23,600 nucleotides of DNA from an uncultured Selenomonadaceae bacterium. GTDB taxonomy: Bacteria > Bacillota > Negativicutes > Selenomonadales > Selenomonadaceae. The notes beneath the pieces are model-generated. The model saw only the letters and a list, made by a program, of their open reading frames with translations, was not told where the DNA came from and made no database searches. Position 1 is the first letter of the stretch; the number at the start of each line of letters is the position of its first letter. A program made the position numbers and the translations under genes. The DNA lies in assembly GCA_905236145.1 (NCBI GenBank), contig CAJOOE010000006.1, positions 1-23,600 of the forward strand, written 5' to 3'. Shown piece after piece: positions 1 to 6,746 of this stretch.

Positions 1-487
1 CTATAACCGCACTTGAGTCCCCCGCCGCTCCCGCATGAACAAAACCTCGACAAGCCCCGCGAATGTCAATGCTTCCGTCTGCAATTATGTGTGCTCCGGG
101 ATTGACATTGCCGAAAATCAGGACGGATGCCTGTGAGCGAATTTCTTCACCGCCGCGAATTGTCCGATTTATTATCATCGTCTTTTTAATCGGTTCCGAC
201 TCTTTTTTCGGAGCGACTTTTACGGACGAAGGCGGAGCAAGATTCGGGCGGCTCAATTCCGTACTGAATAACATTCCGTGCCTGTGAAACATTCGGCGTA
301 AAATTTCATTCTGCTCCTCGCCGAAATATCCTTTCGGAATAAAAACGGTCGTGCCGCGAATAAAAAACTTGTTGCCCGTTTGGAGCTTGTCGAGGAGATT
401 CGCTTGAACGTCGTCAAAACTCGCACCCTCCGCGAAACTCAACTGAAGACCGGATTTCAGTCCTTTAATTTTAACAATGTCACTCAA
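1..487 (-). CDS. minC: Septum site-determining protein MinC (C-terminus cut by window edge)
   Basis: MinC inhibits FtsZ polymerisation away from mid-cell, together with MinD. The 162 visible residues begin MSDIVKIKGLKSGLQ and contain an N-terminal MinC-like domain (about 1-75), a charged and proline-rich linker (about 80-100), and the start of the C-terminal beta-helix domain. The typical helix stretch FGNVNPGAHIIADGSIDIRG lies near the visible end. Full-length MinC is usually about 210-230 residues, so some 50-70 residues and the stop lie outside the window. The start is a TTG at 487, with the SD-like AGGGGTGA just upstream; an in-frame GTG at 496 falls inside that SD and is less likely. A promoter matching consensus lies at 530-558. 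minD would be expected next, but it lies beyond the edge. Confidence 0.93.
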   Translation of the reverse strand, partial: MSDIVKIKGLKSGLQLSFAEGASFDDVQANLLDKLQTGNKFFIRGTTVFIPKGYFGEEQNEILRRMFHRHGMLFSTELSRPNLAPPSSVKVAPKKESEPIKKTMIINRTIRGGEEIRSQASVLIFGNVNPGAHIIADGSIDIRGACRGFVHAGAAGDSSAVI

Positions 488-529
488 CGCAATCACCCCT
501 GAATAAATGCTGTATATAATTTCAAACTC

Positions 530-558
530 ATTATACATACTTTATCGGTGATTGTCCG
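530..558 (-). promoter_or_regulatory. Sigma-A-type promoter of minC
   Basis: Reading the minus strand, CGGACA (553-558) is followed by a 17-bp spacer and a perfect TATAAT (530-535). The -10 lies about 43 bp upstream of the minC TTG start, leaving a short 5' leader. The -35 matches TTGACA at four of six positions. No transcript data are available, so this is a sequence match only. Confidence 0.7.
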
Positions 559-607
559 GTGTTTTTACAGTTTTTTTTCAGTTTTTCCCAAAAAATTTTT
601 TCGGTCA

Positions 608-1258
608 TCAAAATCCGATTTTTTCAAGCCAAGCGTAAACTTCTTTCTTTACATCTTCCGGATTGTCTTGGACGCGTTTCCCGCGAATACCGATTCCCTC
701 CAAAGTCTTTGAACCTTTTGCAATTTCCGGAATGTGAGATTCTTTTCCGGTCATGTAATCGTTACCTGCCGTGCAGAAGGGGATAATTGTCTTGCCTTTG
801 AAATCGTAGCTTTCCATAAAAGTATACACGACCATCGGAAAATCACTCCACCAGATCGGATAGCCCAAGAAAATCGTATCGTAATTTTCTATTCCCCGGA
901 CTTTTTCCGACATTTCCGGACGAGCATTTGTTTCCGCCTCAGTCTTTGCCTCCTCCGTGCAGGCTCGATAATCTTCCGGGTATTTCTTCACGGTCTTTAT
1001 TTCAAACATATCCGCACCGGTTTTTTCGGCAATCATTTCGGCGACGATGTGAGTATTTCCCTTTGCAATTTTTCCGACTTCGTAATTATCGCCGGTTCTT
1101 GAGAAATACGCGACCAAAATTTTGCTTTTCGTTTTTTCGGTACCGGCGGCATTTTCGGTTTGCGGGGAAGTTTTTTCCGGAGCGGATTTTTCACCGCCGC
1201 AACCCGTCAACGCAAAAATCGCAAAAATCGTCAGGATCAAAACAAAAAACTTTTTCAC
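608..1258 (-). CDS. Flavodoxin-like lipoprotein
   Basis: The 216-residue protein starts MKKFFVLILTIFAIF (GTG start) and carries a type II signal peptide ending in lipobox LTGC, so Cys20 should be lipidated. A Ser/Pro/Glu/Thr-rich spacer (about 21-46) leads to a flavodoxin-fold domain. That domain has the FMN phosphate-binding loop SRTGDNY at about 53-59, then YDTIFLGYPIWWSDFP, and later PFCTAGND. This resembles the Flavodoxin_4-type family. I chose GTG at 1258 because AAAGGA lies about nine bases upstream; a longer reading from TTG 1276 would place the SD inside the gene. Flavodoxins are normally cytoplasmic electron carriers, so a lipid-anchored form implies redox chemistry at the outer face of the membrane. 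The partner is unknown. Confidence 0.85.
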   Translation of the reverse strand: MKKFFVLILTIFAIFALTGCGGEKSAPEKTSPQTENAAGTEKTKSKILVAYFSRTGDNYEVGKIAKGNTHIVAEMIAEKTGADMFEIKTVKKYPEDYRACTEEAKTEAETNARPEMSEKVRGIENYDTIFLGYPIWWSDFPMVVYTFMESYDFKGKTIIPFCTAGNDYMTGKESHIPEIAKGSKTLEGIGIRGKRVQDNPEDVKKEVYAWLEKIGF

Positions 1259-1293
1259 AACAATCGTTCCTTTCAAAATAAAAAATTTTTCTC

Positions 1294-1299
1294 ATTATA
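1294..1299 (-). promoter_or_regulatory. Probable -10 box for the flavodoxin-like lipoprotein
   Basis: On the minus strand TTGTTATAATGAGA contains a perfect TATAAT, about 35 bp upstream of the GTG start. No good -35 is present at 16-18 bp (CGCCAT at best). The box sits immediately after the terminator of the preceding SGNH hydrolase gene, so it would start a new transcript. Confidence 0.45.
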
Positions 1300-1301
1300 A
1301 C

Positions 1302-1350
1302 AAAAAATTTCTCCGCATGGCGAATAAATTTTTCTTTACGGAGAAATTTT
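1302..1350 (-). terminator. Rho-independent terminator after the SGNH hydrolase gene
   Basis: A perfect 12-bp inverted repeat, AAAATTTCTCCG (1339-1350 read on the minus strand) and CGGAGAAATTTT (1304-1315), encloses a 23-nt loop and runs directly into further T residues. It starts 23 bp after the stop codon at 1374. The stem is half AT and the loop is long, so its strength is uncertain. Confidence 0.65.
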
Positions 1351-1373
1351 AATAAAATTTACAATACAATTTT

Positions 1374-2750
1374 TCAAATTCTCGGCTGAAGTGAATCAAG
1401 ATAATTATTGAGCCAAGCGGCGACGGCACGCCCCATAATTTGTTTTCCTTCGGCATCGGGGTGAAGTCCGTCCGTCGTCAAATTTTCTTTCAAGTCGCCT
1501 TCGGAGTCGCGGAAATCCGGAGTAATGTCAATATAAAATTCCTGCTCTCTTATCCACTCGCAGATATTTTCCATGTGCGTCTGCCAATCGTAAGGCGGAA
1601 TTTCTATATAGCCGACTTTTTGAATGAGTTTCGGATTGATGGGCGTGGGCGTGACAAATACCGGCTTAATTCCGTTTTCCTTGCACTTGTCGCGAATTTC
1701 CCGCAAATTCACAATCGACCGCCAACTCAAAATATCGCCGCGAAAATCGTTTACTCCCGCCATAATTATCAATACTTCCGGGTGGAAAGGCAGAACGTCG
1801 CGATCGAATCTGTTCAACATATTTTCCGTTGTATCGCCGCTGCGTCCCAAATTTTTTACCGGCAAATTGCAATAATTTTCCCAGTTGCACATAACCATTG
1901 AAGGCGGGACGGTCAGAGAGCCGCCGCCGTGAGTTATGCTGTCGCCCAACGCCGCAAATCTGATTTTATGCGTGACGCTGAAAGTATTTCCCTGATTTTT
2001 TTCCGACCAGTTTGTTATGGGAAGTTCGTTTTCGTCCAAAGCACGAACCCGCCAATAATATTCTCCCTCTTCCACGACCGGCTCCCAATCGTAACAGGTA
2101 AAATCATCATCTTCGGCATTAAAGTGCAAAACTCTTTCGCGAATGACTTCGCCGTCTTTGAGCAGCTCCAATCCGTAACTTTTCGCACCGGGTACCGGTA
2201 TCCACGAATAAACCGGGTAGAGCGGCGAATAATCCATTTTATCGTATTCGCTCGTTGTTTGCGGGCGGGCGGGGTTTGCCTCTGCTGTCTTTATGGCGAC
2301 GTTTTCTTTTACCGGATCGCCCGACACATTCAACGCCGTTATCTTAATGTCACGGTCGGCGATGTTTTCCGGAATTTCAACGCCGTTTGTGTAAGCGATT
2401 AAACTTTCACTTCCGTAAGAAACTTTATATTTCACCGCACCGGGTACGGTTTTCCAGGTAAGACGAACGGAGCGGATCGACTCGGCGGAAACGTCTTTCA
2501 AAAGGTCTTTCGCCGAAATACCCGCCAATTTTTCCTCAGTCCGGTTAATCGTCCCGGCCTCCGCTCTCTCGGTAAAATTTTGAACGGCGGGAGCGTCCAA
2601 ATTTGCAAAATGCAATTCGGAAGTATCGGATTTGAAAGCGAAACCCAATGATGACAGACAGACCGCCGCAATTACCGGAGCGGTTTTCATTGCGTGCAAC
2701 ATTCCCCGGTTATGTCTACGAGAACGTGCATACATCCGGGCAGTTTTCAT
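1374..2750 (-). CDS. Exported SGNH/GDSL-family hydrolase with fibronectin-III-like repeats
   Basis: The 458-residue protein has a long basic N-terminus and one hydrophobic segment (about 24-39, APVIAAVCLSSLGFAF) that acts as signal peptide or anchor. Two beta-rich segments resemble fibronectin type III repeats: about 95-160 (LTWKTVPGAVKYKVSY) and about 176-260 (YSWIPVPGAKSYGLEL). A C-terminal SGNH hydrolase domain follows. Its catalytic blocks are visible: Ser271 in ALGDSITHG, Gly303 in GRSGD, Asn334 in AGVND, and Asp427 with His430 in DGLHPD. Such enzymes remove acyl or acetyl esters from glycans or lipids, but the substrate cannot be read here. The ATG at 2750 overlaps the ABC-F stop (ATGA) and has SD GGGGGGA six bases upstream, so translation is probably coupled. 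Confidence 0.88.
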   Translation of the reverse strand: MKTARMYARSRRHNRGMLHAMKTAPVIAAVCLSSLGFAFKSDTSELHFANLDAPAVQNFTERAEAGTINRTEEKLAGISAKDLLKDVSAESIRSVRLTWKTVPGAVKYKVSYGSESLIAYTNGVEIPENIADRDIKITALNVSGDPVKENVAIKTAEANPARPQTTSEYDKMDYSPLYPVYSWIPVPGAKSYGLELLKDGEVIRERVLHFNAEDDDFTCYDWEPVVEEGEYYWRVRALDENELPITNWSEKNQGNTFSVTHKIRFAALGDSITHGGGSLTVPPSMVMCNWENYCNLPVKNLGRSGDTTENMLNRFDRDVLPFHPEVLIIMAGVNDFRGDILSWRSIVNLREIRDKCKENGIKPVFVTPTPINPKLIQKVGYIEIPPYDWQTHMENICEWIREQEFYIDITPDFRDSEGDLKENLTTDGLHPDAEGKQIMGRAVAAWLNNYLDSLQPRI

Positions 2751-4405
2751 GCCAATTCCCCCCAACGCTCATAAAATTCGTCAATCTCTTTCAATTTTTC
2801 TGCGTGAGCCGCAGCCAATTCCGCAAGCTTGTCCGGCAAAATTTCGCCGTTTATTTCTCTCTCAATCATTTTCAATTCCATCTCCGCCATCTTTATTTGA
2901 GCCTCAAGTTTTTCCACGTTTATTTCAGATTTTAACCCGGATTTCGTTTTTTGTGAAGGGGATTTTGAGAAATTTTTCTGTTCCGGCGAAATTTTTTTTG
3001 CGGGCAAAATTTTTTCCGGCAATTTCTTTTCAAATTCGATCGTCCGGTCTGTAACCGTTTCCAAGAGTCGGCGGTCGTGAGTTACAAGTAAAATCGTTCC
3101 GTCAAAATTTTTCAGTGCGTTTTCTATCGCCTCGCAGGCCGGCAAATCCAAATGGTTCGTCGGTTCGTCGAGAATCAGAAAATTCGCTCCGGTCAAGATG
3201 AGTTTTGCAAGGGCGACGCGTGTTTTTTCGCCGCCGGACATTTCCGAAATAAGATTTTCCGCAAGCTCCGCACCGATGTCCAATTTCGCCAATTCCGCTC
3301 TTGCCCGTTCCCTTGTCAAGTCAAATTCGTTTTCAAGTTCTTCAATCGGCGTTAAATCCGGATTTAATTCCTCGTGTCCCTGTGAAAGATAACCGATTTT
3401 TACGCGATTTCCGATTTTAATTTCGCCGGAGTCGGCTTTCAACTCTCCCGTAATAATTTTCAGCAAGGTTGATTTTCCGGTGCCGTTTTTGCCGATAAGC
3501 CCGACTTTTTCGCTCTTCAAAATTTCTGCGGAGAAATTTTTTATAATGCCTTTGAAGTTTATGTTTTCCAAATTCAAAACACGATTGGCGGATTCGGTGA
3601 CTTCGTTCAACTTCAAATTTACGGAATCGTCGGACGGCGGTTTTTCCAAACGTTCCAGCCTGTCCAAAATTTTTTGTCTGCCCCGTGCCTGTTTCGATTT
3701 TACTCCGGCTTTGTTGCGTCTGATAAATTCTTCCGTCCGGGCAATTTCCTCCTGCTGTTTTTCGTAGGCTTTGAGTTCATATTCCCGCCGCTCTTTTTTC
3801 AGGCGAAAATATTTGTCGTAATTGCCGGGATAAAGCGTTGCCTTGCCTTTTTCGATGTCCAAAATTTTATCGACGCAGTTTTGCAAAAAATGCCGGTCGT
3901 GCGTTACGGCAATCACCGTGCCGCGATAATTTTTTACGAAATCCTCCAAAAAATCTATGGCGTAAATATCCAAATGATTCGTCGGCTCGTCCAGAATCAA
4001 AATTCGCGGCTCGTCAATCAAGGCTTTTGCCAGAGAAACTTTTGCTTTCTCGCCGCCGCTGAAATTTTGAGGATTTTTTTCCGTTTCCGGCTCGGTAAAT
4101 CCCAAACCGAAAAGAATTTTCTTTGCCCGGTACTCCTCAATATCGTCGTGTAAAATTTCTTCAAGCAAAGTCGCCTTCGTAAAATTCGGCATCTGTTCGG
4201 AGTAACCGATGTCCTCTTTCCTCAAGCCGCCGATCGTTCCGGAGTCAAATTCTTCTTCACCTGTCATAATTTTCACAAGCGTGGATTTTCCCGCACCGTT
4301 TTTACCGACAATGCCGATTTTCTCCCCGTTCTCAATTTTGAAAGTAACGTCGGAAAAAATCGTATGTTCGCCGAAAGACTTTGTAACTTTTTCAAACTGA
4401 ATCAT
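2747..4405 (-). CDS. ABC-F family ATPase (ribosome-associated type)
   Basis: The 552-residue protein holds two ABC ATPase domains and no membrane segments, as in ABC-F proteins that act on the ribosome. Domain 1 has Walker A GKNGAGKST (34-42), signature FSGGE (115-119) and Walker B LILDEPTNHLD (about 136-146). Domain 2 has GKNGTGKST (305-313), MSGGE (389-393) and LILDEPTNHLD (410-420). The charged linker between them (about 200-255) is the P-site tRNA-interaction motif region. A Lys/Glu-rich coiled coil forms the C-terminus (about 460-552). It looks closest to the YdiF/Uup-like housekeeping group rather than a clear antibiotic-resistance type, but the subfamily cannot be fixed by eye. It lies 9 bp after bofA and overlaps the SGNH hydrolase start. 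Confidence 0.92.
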   Translation of the reverse strand: MIQFEKVTKSFGEHTIFSDVTFKIENGEKIGIVGKNGAGKSTLVKIMTGEEEFDSGTIGGLRKEDIGYSEQMPNFTKATLLEEILHDDIEEYRAKKILFGLGFTEPETEKNPQNFSGGEKAKVSLAKALIDEPRILILDEPTNHLDIYAIDFLEDFVKNYRGTVIAVTHDRHFLQNCVDKILDIEKGKATLYPGNYDKYFRLKKERREYELKAYEKQQEEIARTEEFIRRNKAGVKSKQARGRQKILDRLERLEKPPSDDSVNLKLNEVTESANRVLNLENINFKGIIKNFSAEILKSEKVGLIGKNGTGKSTLLKIITGELKADSGEIKIGNRVKIGYLSQGHEELNPDLTPIEELENEFDLTRERARAELAKLDIGAELAENLISEMSGGEKTRVALAKLILTGANFLILDEPTNHLDLPACEAIENALKNFDGTILLVTHDRRLLETVTDRTIEFEKKLPEKILPAKKISPEQKNFSKSPSQKTKSGLKSEINVEKLEAQIKMAEMELKMIEREINGEILPDKLAELAAAHAEKLKEIDEFYERWGELA

Positions 4406-4414
4406 TATGCACCG

Positions 4415-4657
4415 TTATAAAAAATAAAACCAAATTACAAGGGCTATGAGTCCCGGAATACCGAAAACGCCGACAATCAGGCAGTGAATGAAAGTTATTT
4501 TCAGCGTAAAAATTCCGAGCAGATTAAAAAGCCAGAGCATTACCGCACCGACGATGCTGTTTTTTATCAGCCACAGGGGGAGCGACAAAACAACTTTCAA
4601 GGCGACGAGTATCACTATTCCCAAAACCAAGCCGCCGCCGACTTCAAAAATTCCCAT
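4415..4657 (-). CDS. bofA: BofA family membrane protein (pro-sigma-K processing inhibitor family)
   Basis: This small protein of about 80 residues is almost entirely hydrophobic, with two or three membrane segments. It ends with the family hallmark GVFGIPGLIALVIW; related proteins share LLNLxG...INxxxxLVxGxxGIPG. In Bacillus, BofA holds the SpoIVFB protease inactive in the mother cell during sporulation. Its place downstream of dnaX-ybaB-recR matches the Bacillus order and supports the call. The start is uncertain. I chose ATG 4657 (MGIFEVGGG), but the only SD (AAGGAG) lies 15 bases away, and an in-frame TTG at 4672 abuts that SD. A lineage with no sporulation could retain it for another role. 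Confidence 0.75.
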   Translation of the reverse strand: MGIFEVGGGLVLGIVILVALKVVLSLPLWLIKNSIVGAVMLWLFNLLGIFTLKITFIHCLIVGVFGIPGLIALVIWFYFL

Positions 4658-4817
4658 TTCTATTTTAAACAACTCCTTAATTTACGCGAATCGTCAAAGC
4701 GTCGCAACAACTTGAAAATTTTTCTCATGCATTACTTTGCTTAATTGCGTACGCTCCACGACCGCATAAAAAAATTTTTTGTCAAAATCTCCGGTTTCTT
4801 GACTCTCCGGCAAAAAT

Positions 4818-5702
4818 TTAACTGCGTTTCACAATGTCGCCTTTTTCGACCGCAATTTCTTTTGAATCAATTTTGCAGGTCGAATAATCTTCAAAAATTT
4901 CCGTGACTGTTGCCTTGCCGACGATAATTTCTTTTTTGCCGACAACTTTGCCGTTTATCACAATATCGCCGGCGGAACGGATTATCGTTAAAGTTTCGCC
5001 TTTTTTTATTCCGCTTGCCGTGCCTTTGTCAATGTAAATAAAATTGCCGAACATATCGCCGACCGTCGCGGAAAAAATTTCGCCGCCGGAAAGATTTTCC
5101 GTCGCTCCGGAAAGATTTTTCGTCATTCCCAGCAAAGTTTCAACGGCAACGGCTTTACAGGCGTTTGTAAGAGCGGAATTTTCATCTTTGCCGTATTTCG
5201 TCACGGAAAAATCATTTTCAAACAAAATCATTCCGCTTGAAATATTTTTGACGATAACCGAAAAATTCAACGTGCCGCTTATCGGATTTTCCGCGATTTC
5301 ATTCAATTCGTTGCCGGCTGCCTGTTGTTCTTCCGGTGAAATCGTTTCGCCGTTTTCAGATACGCCGTTTGCAATTTTGAGAAGTTCTATAATCCGTGCT
5401 TTGTCTTTTTGGTCGGAAGTTTCCGCTCCGGAAATTTGACCGAAAATCAAATAATCTGCACCGGCGGCTTGAGCGGAAATTTCATTTTCGATTTGCAAAC
5501 TTGTCACCGGTACAAAATCTTTATTGTTTCGGAATACGGTCAAAAATTGGCTCCGGATAAGTTTTGCCGCCGCATCGCTTTTTTCGTTGCCGGCAAGATT
5601 TTCAATCGGCAACAGTGCAACTTTCGCCTCAGCCGCCTCGCAAAAATTCACGGTGCAAAGAATTGCAAGTGCAACGGTTAAAAATGAGAAAAATTTTTTC
5701 AT
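4818..5702 (-). CDS. Secreted protein with CsgG-like N-terminal and FlgT_C-like C-terminal regions
   Basis: The 294-residue protein has a Sec signal peptide (about 1-26, MKKFFSFLTVALAILC, likely cut after AEA). It then shows AKVALLPIENLAG and a later GADYLIFGQISG, which resemble the CsgG/TolB-N-like fold used by surface-assembly lipoproteins. The C-terminal 90 residues (about 208-294) follow the FlgT_C pattern: a short beta strand with YIDKGTASGIKKGETLTI, then IVGKATVTEIFEDYSTCKI. No lipobox cysteine is evident. ATG 5702 has SD GAAGGAAG seven bases upstream. It sits 18 bp after recR, in the slot occupied by the small gene yaaL in Bacillus. A role in cell-envelope or appendage assembly is inference from fold resemblance. 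Confidence 0.6.
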   Translation of the reverse strand: MKKFFSFLTVALAILCTVNFCEAAEAKVALLPIENLAGNEKSDAAAKLIRSQFLTVFRNNKDFVPVTSLQIENEISAQAAGADYLIFGQISGAETSDQKDKARIIELLKIANGVSENGETISPEEQQAAGNELNEIAENPISGTLNFSVIVKNISSGMILFENDFSVTKYGKDENSALTNACKAVAVETLLGMTKNLSGATENLSGGEIFSATVGDMFGNFIYIDKGTASGIKKGETLTIIRSAGDIVINGKVVGKKEIIVGKATVTEIFEDYSTCKIDSKEIAVEKGDIVKRS

Positions 5703-5720
5703 GGTAACACTTCCTTCAAT

Positions 5721-6326
5721 TTACGCTTTGACCGGGACACGATTTTCGACAGCCTTTGCCAGAGTTATCGAATCTGTTCCGGCAAAGTCCGCTCCGACCG
5801 GCAGACCTCTTGCCAATTTTGTGACTTTCACGCCGATCGGTTTTAAAAGCCTTGCAATAAACAAAGCCGTTGCGTCACCTTCGACCGTCGGCTCAAATGC
5901 AATTATAATTTCCCGAATGTCGCCGGCTCCCACTCTTTGGACAAGTTCGCGAAGTCTGATGTCCTCTTGAGTGATTCCGGCAAGCGGGGAGATAAGACCG
6001 CCCGTCACATGATATTTCCCGTCATAAAATCCGGCACGTTCCACAGCGTCCAAATCCTTCGCATCTTTTACCACGCAAACGGTTTGACCGTCACGCTTTT
6101 CCGACGCACAAATATCGCAAATTTCTTTGTCCGAATCCGTCGTATTGAAACAGATTGAACACAGATGAGTTGAAGATTTAACGTTGCGAATGGCGGCGGC
6201 GAGATTTTCCACGTCGTCCGGTTTCATGTCGATAATGTGATAAGCAAGCCGGGCGGCAGTTTTCGACCCGACACCCGGCAATTTCATAAGCGACTCAACA
6301 AGAGCCGTCATCGCTTTTGAACTCAT
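5721..6326 (-). CDS. recR: Recombination mediator protein RecR
   Basis: RecR works with RecO (and RecF) to load RecA onto SSB-coated single-stranded DNA at gaps. The 201 residues match the usual length. The order is: helix-hairpin-helix LMKLPGVGSKTAARL (about 13-27), a C4 zinc finger with Cys56, Cys59, Cys70 and Cys73 (CSIC...CDIC), then a Toprim domain (about 80-175) containing VCVVKDAKDLDAVERAG and FEPTVEGDATALFI. The ATG start has only a weak SD. The gene follows ybaB by 30 bp in the conserved dnaX-ybaB-recR cluster. Confidence 0.97.
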   Translation of the reverse strand: MSSKAMTALVESLMKLPGVGSKTAARLAYHIIDMKPDDVENLAAAIRNVKSSTHLCSICFNTTDSDKEICDICASEKRDGQTVCVVKDAKDLDAVERAGFYDGKYHVTGGLISPLAGITQEDIRLRELVQRVGAGDIREIIIAFEPTVEGDATALFIARLLKPIGVKVTKLARGLPVGADFAGTDSITLAKAVENRVPVKA

Positions 6327-6356
6327 AATTTAATCTAAATTCCAATCTTTTAAATA

Positions 6357-6734
6357 TTACTTCTTGCCGCCGCCCATAAGTTTACCGATCATATCGGCGG
6401 CATCGTTAAGGTTGAAATTTTGACCGAGCCCGCCGAGAGCGTTTCCGGCAAACGCCGCCATTCCGGAATTGATTTTCTTTTCGATTTCCTCATTTGCCGA
6501 GTTTACCGCACTGACGATTAAATCCTGCAGAGCCTCGACATCGCCTTCGCTCAAAAGTTCCGGGGCGATTTTGATTTCCTTCAATTTCTTTTCGCCGTCA
6601 ACAGTCGCGGTGACCATATTGCCGCCGACGGAGGCGGTTGCGGTTTCTTGTTTCAATTTTTCCTTGCTTTCCTCAAAAGATTTTTGCAAATTTTGTGCCT
6701 GTTGCAAAATTGCGTTGAGATCGATTTGTGCCAT
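6357..6734 (-). CDS. ybaB: YbaB/EbfC family nucleoid-associated protein
   Basis: The 125-residue protein begins with the glutamine- and lysine-rich helix DLNAILQQAQNLQKSFEES. It continues with the family strand GGNMVTATVDGEKKLKEIKI and the helix DVEALQDLIVSAVNSANEEI. A Gly/Asn-rich tail (GNALGGLGQNF...MGGGKK) is also typical. YbaB proteins form dimers that bind DNA and are nearly always encoded between dnaX and recR, as here. SD AAGGAGAG lies upstream of the ATG, and the gap to dnaX is 12 bp. Confidence 0.95.
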   Translation of the reverse strand: MAQIDLNAILQQAQNLQKSFEESKEKLKQETATASVGGNMVTATVDGEKKLKEIKIAPELLSEGDVEALQDLIVSAVNSANEEIEKKINSGMAAFAGNALGGLGQNFNLNDAADMIGKLMGGGKK

Positions 6735-6746
6735 TTGAATCTCTCC

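Noticed and set aside
587..604. CCGAAAAAATTTTTTGGG after the flavodoxin-like lipoprotein gene as a terminator
   Set aside because: The stem is almost all A/T with no loop or U-tail. Similar A-T blocks are common throughout the window.
1440..2402. Long open frames on the plus strand opposite the SGNH hydrolase and elsewhere
   Set aside because: They lack SD sequences and recognisable domains. They are side effects of codon use in the real genes on the other strand.
4658..4817. Gap between the secreted CsgG/FlgT-like gene and bofA, checked for a promoter, small gene or RNA
   Set aside because: Only AT-rich sequence and a short CCGG...CCGG pair are visible; nothing reaches the standard for a feature.
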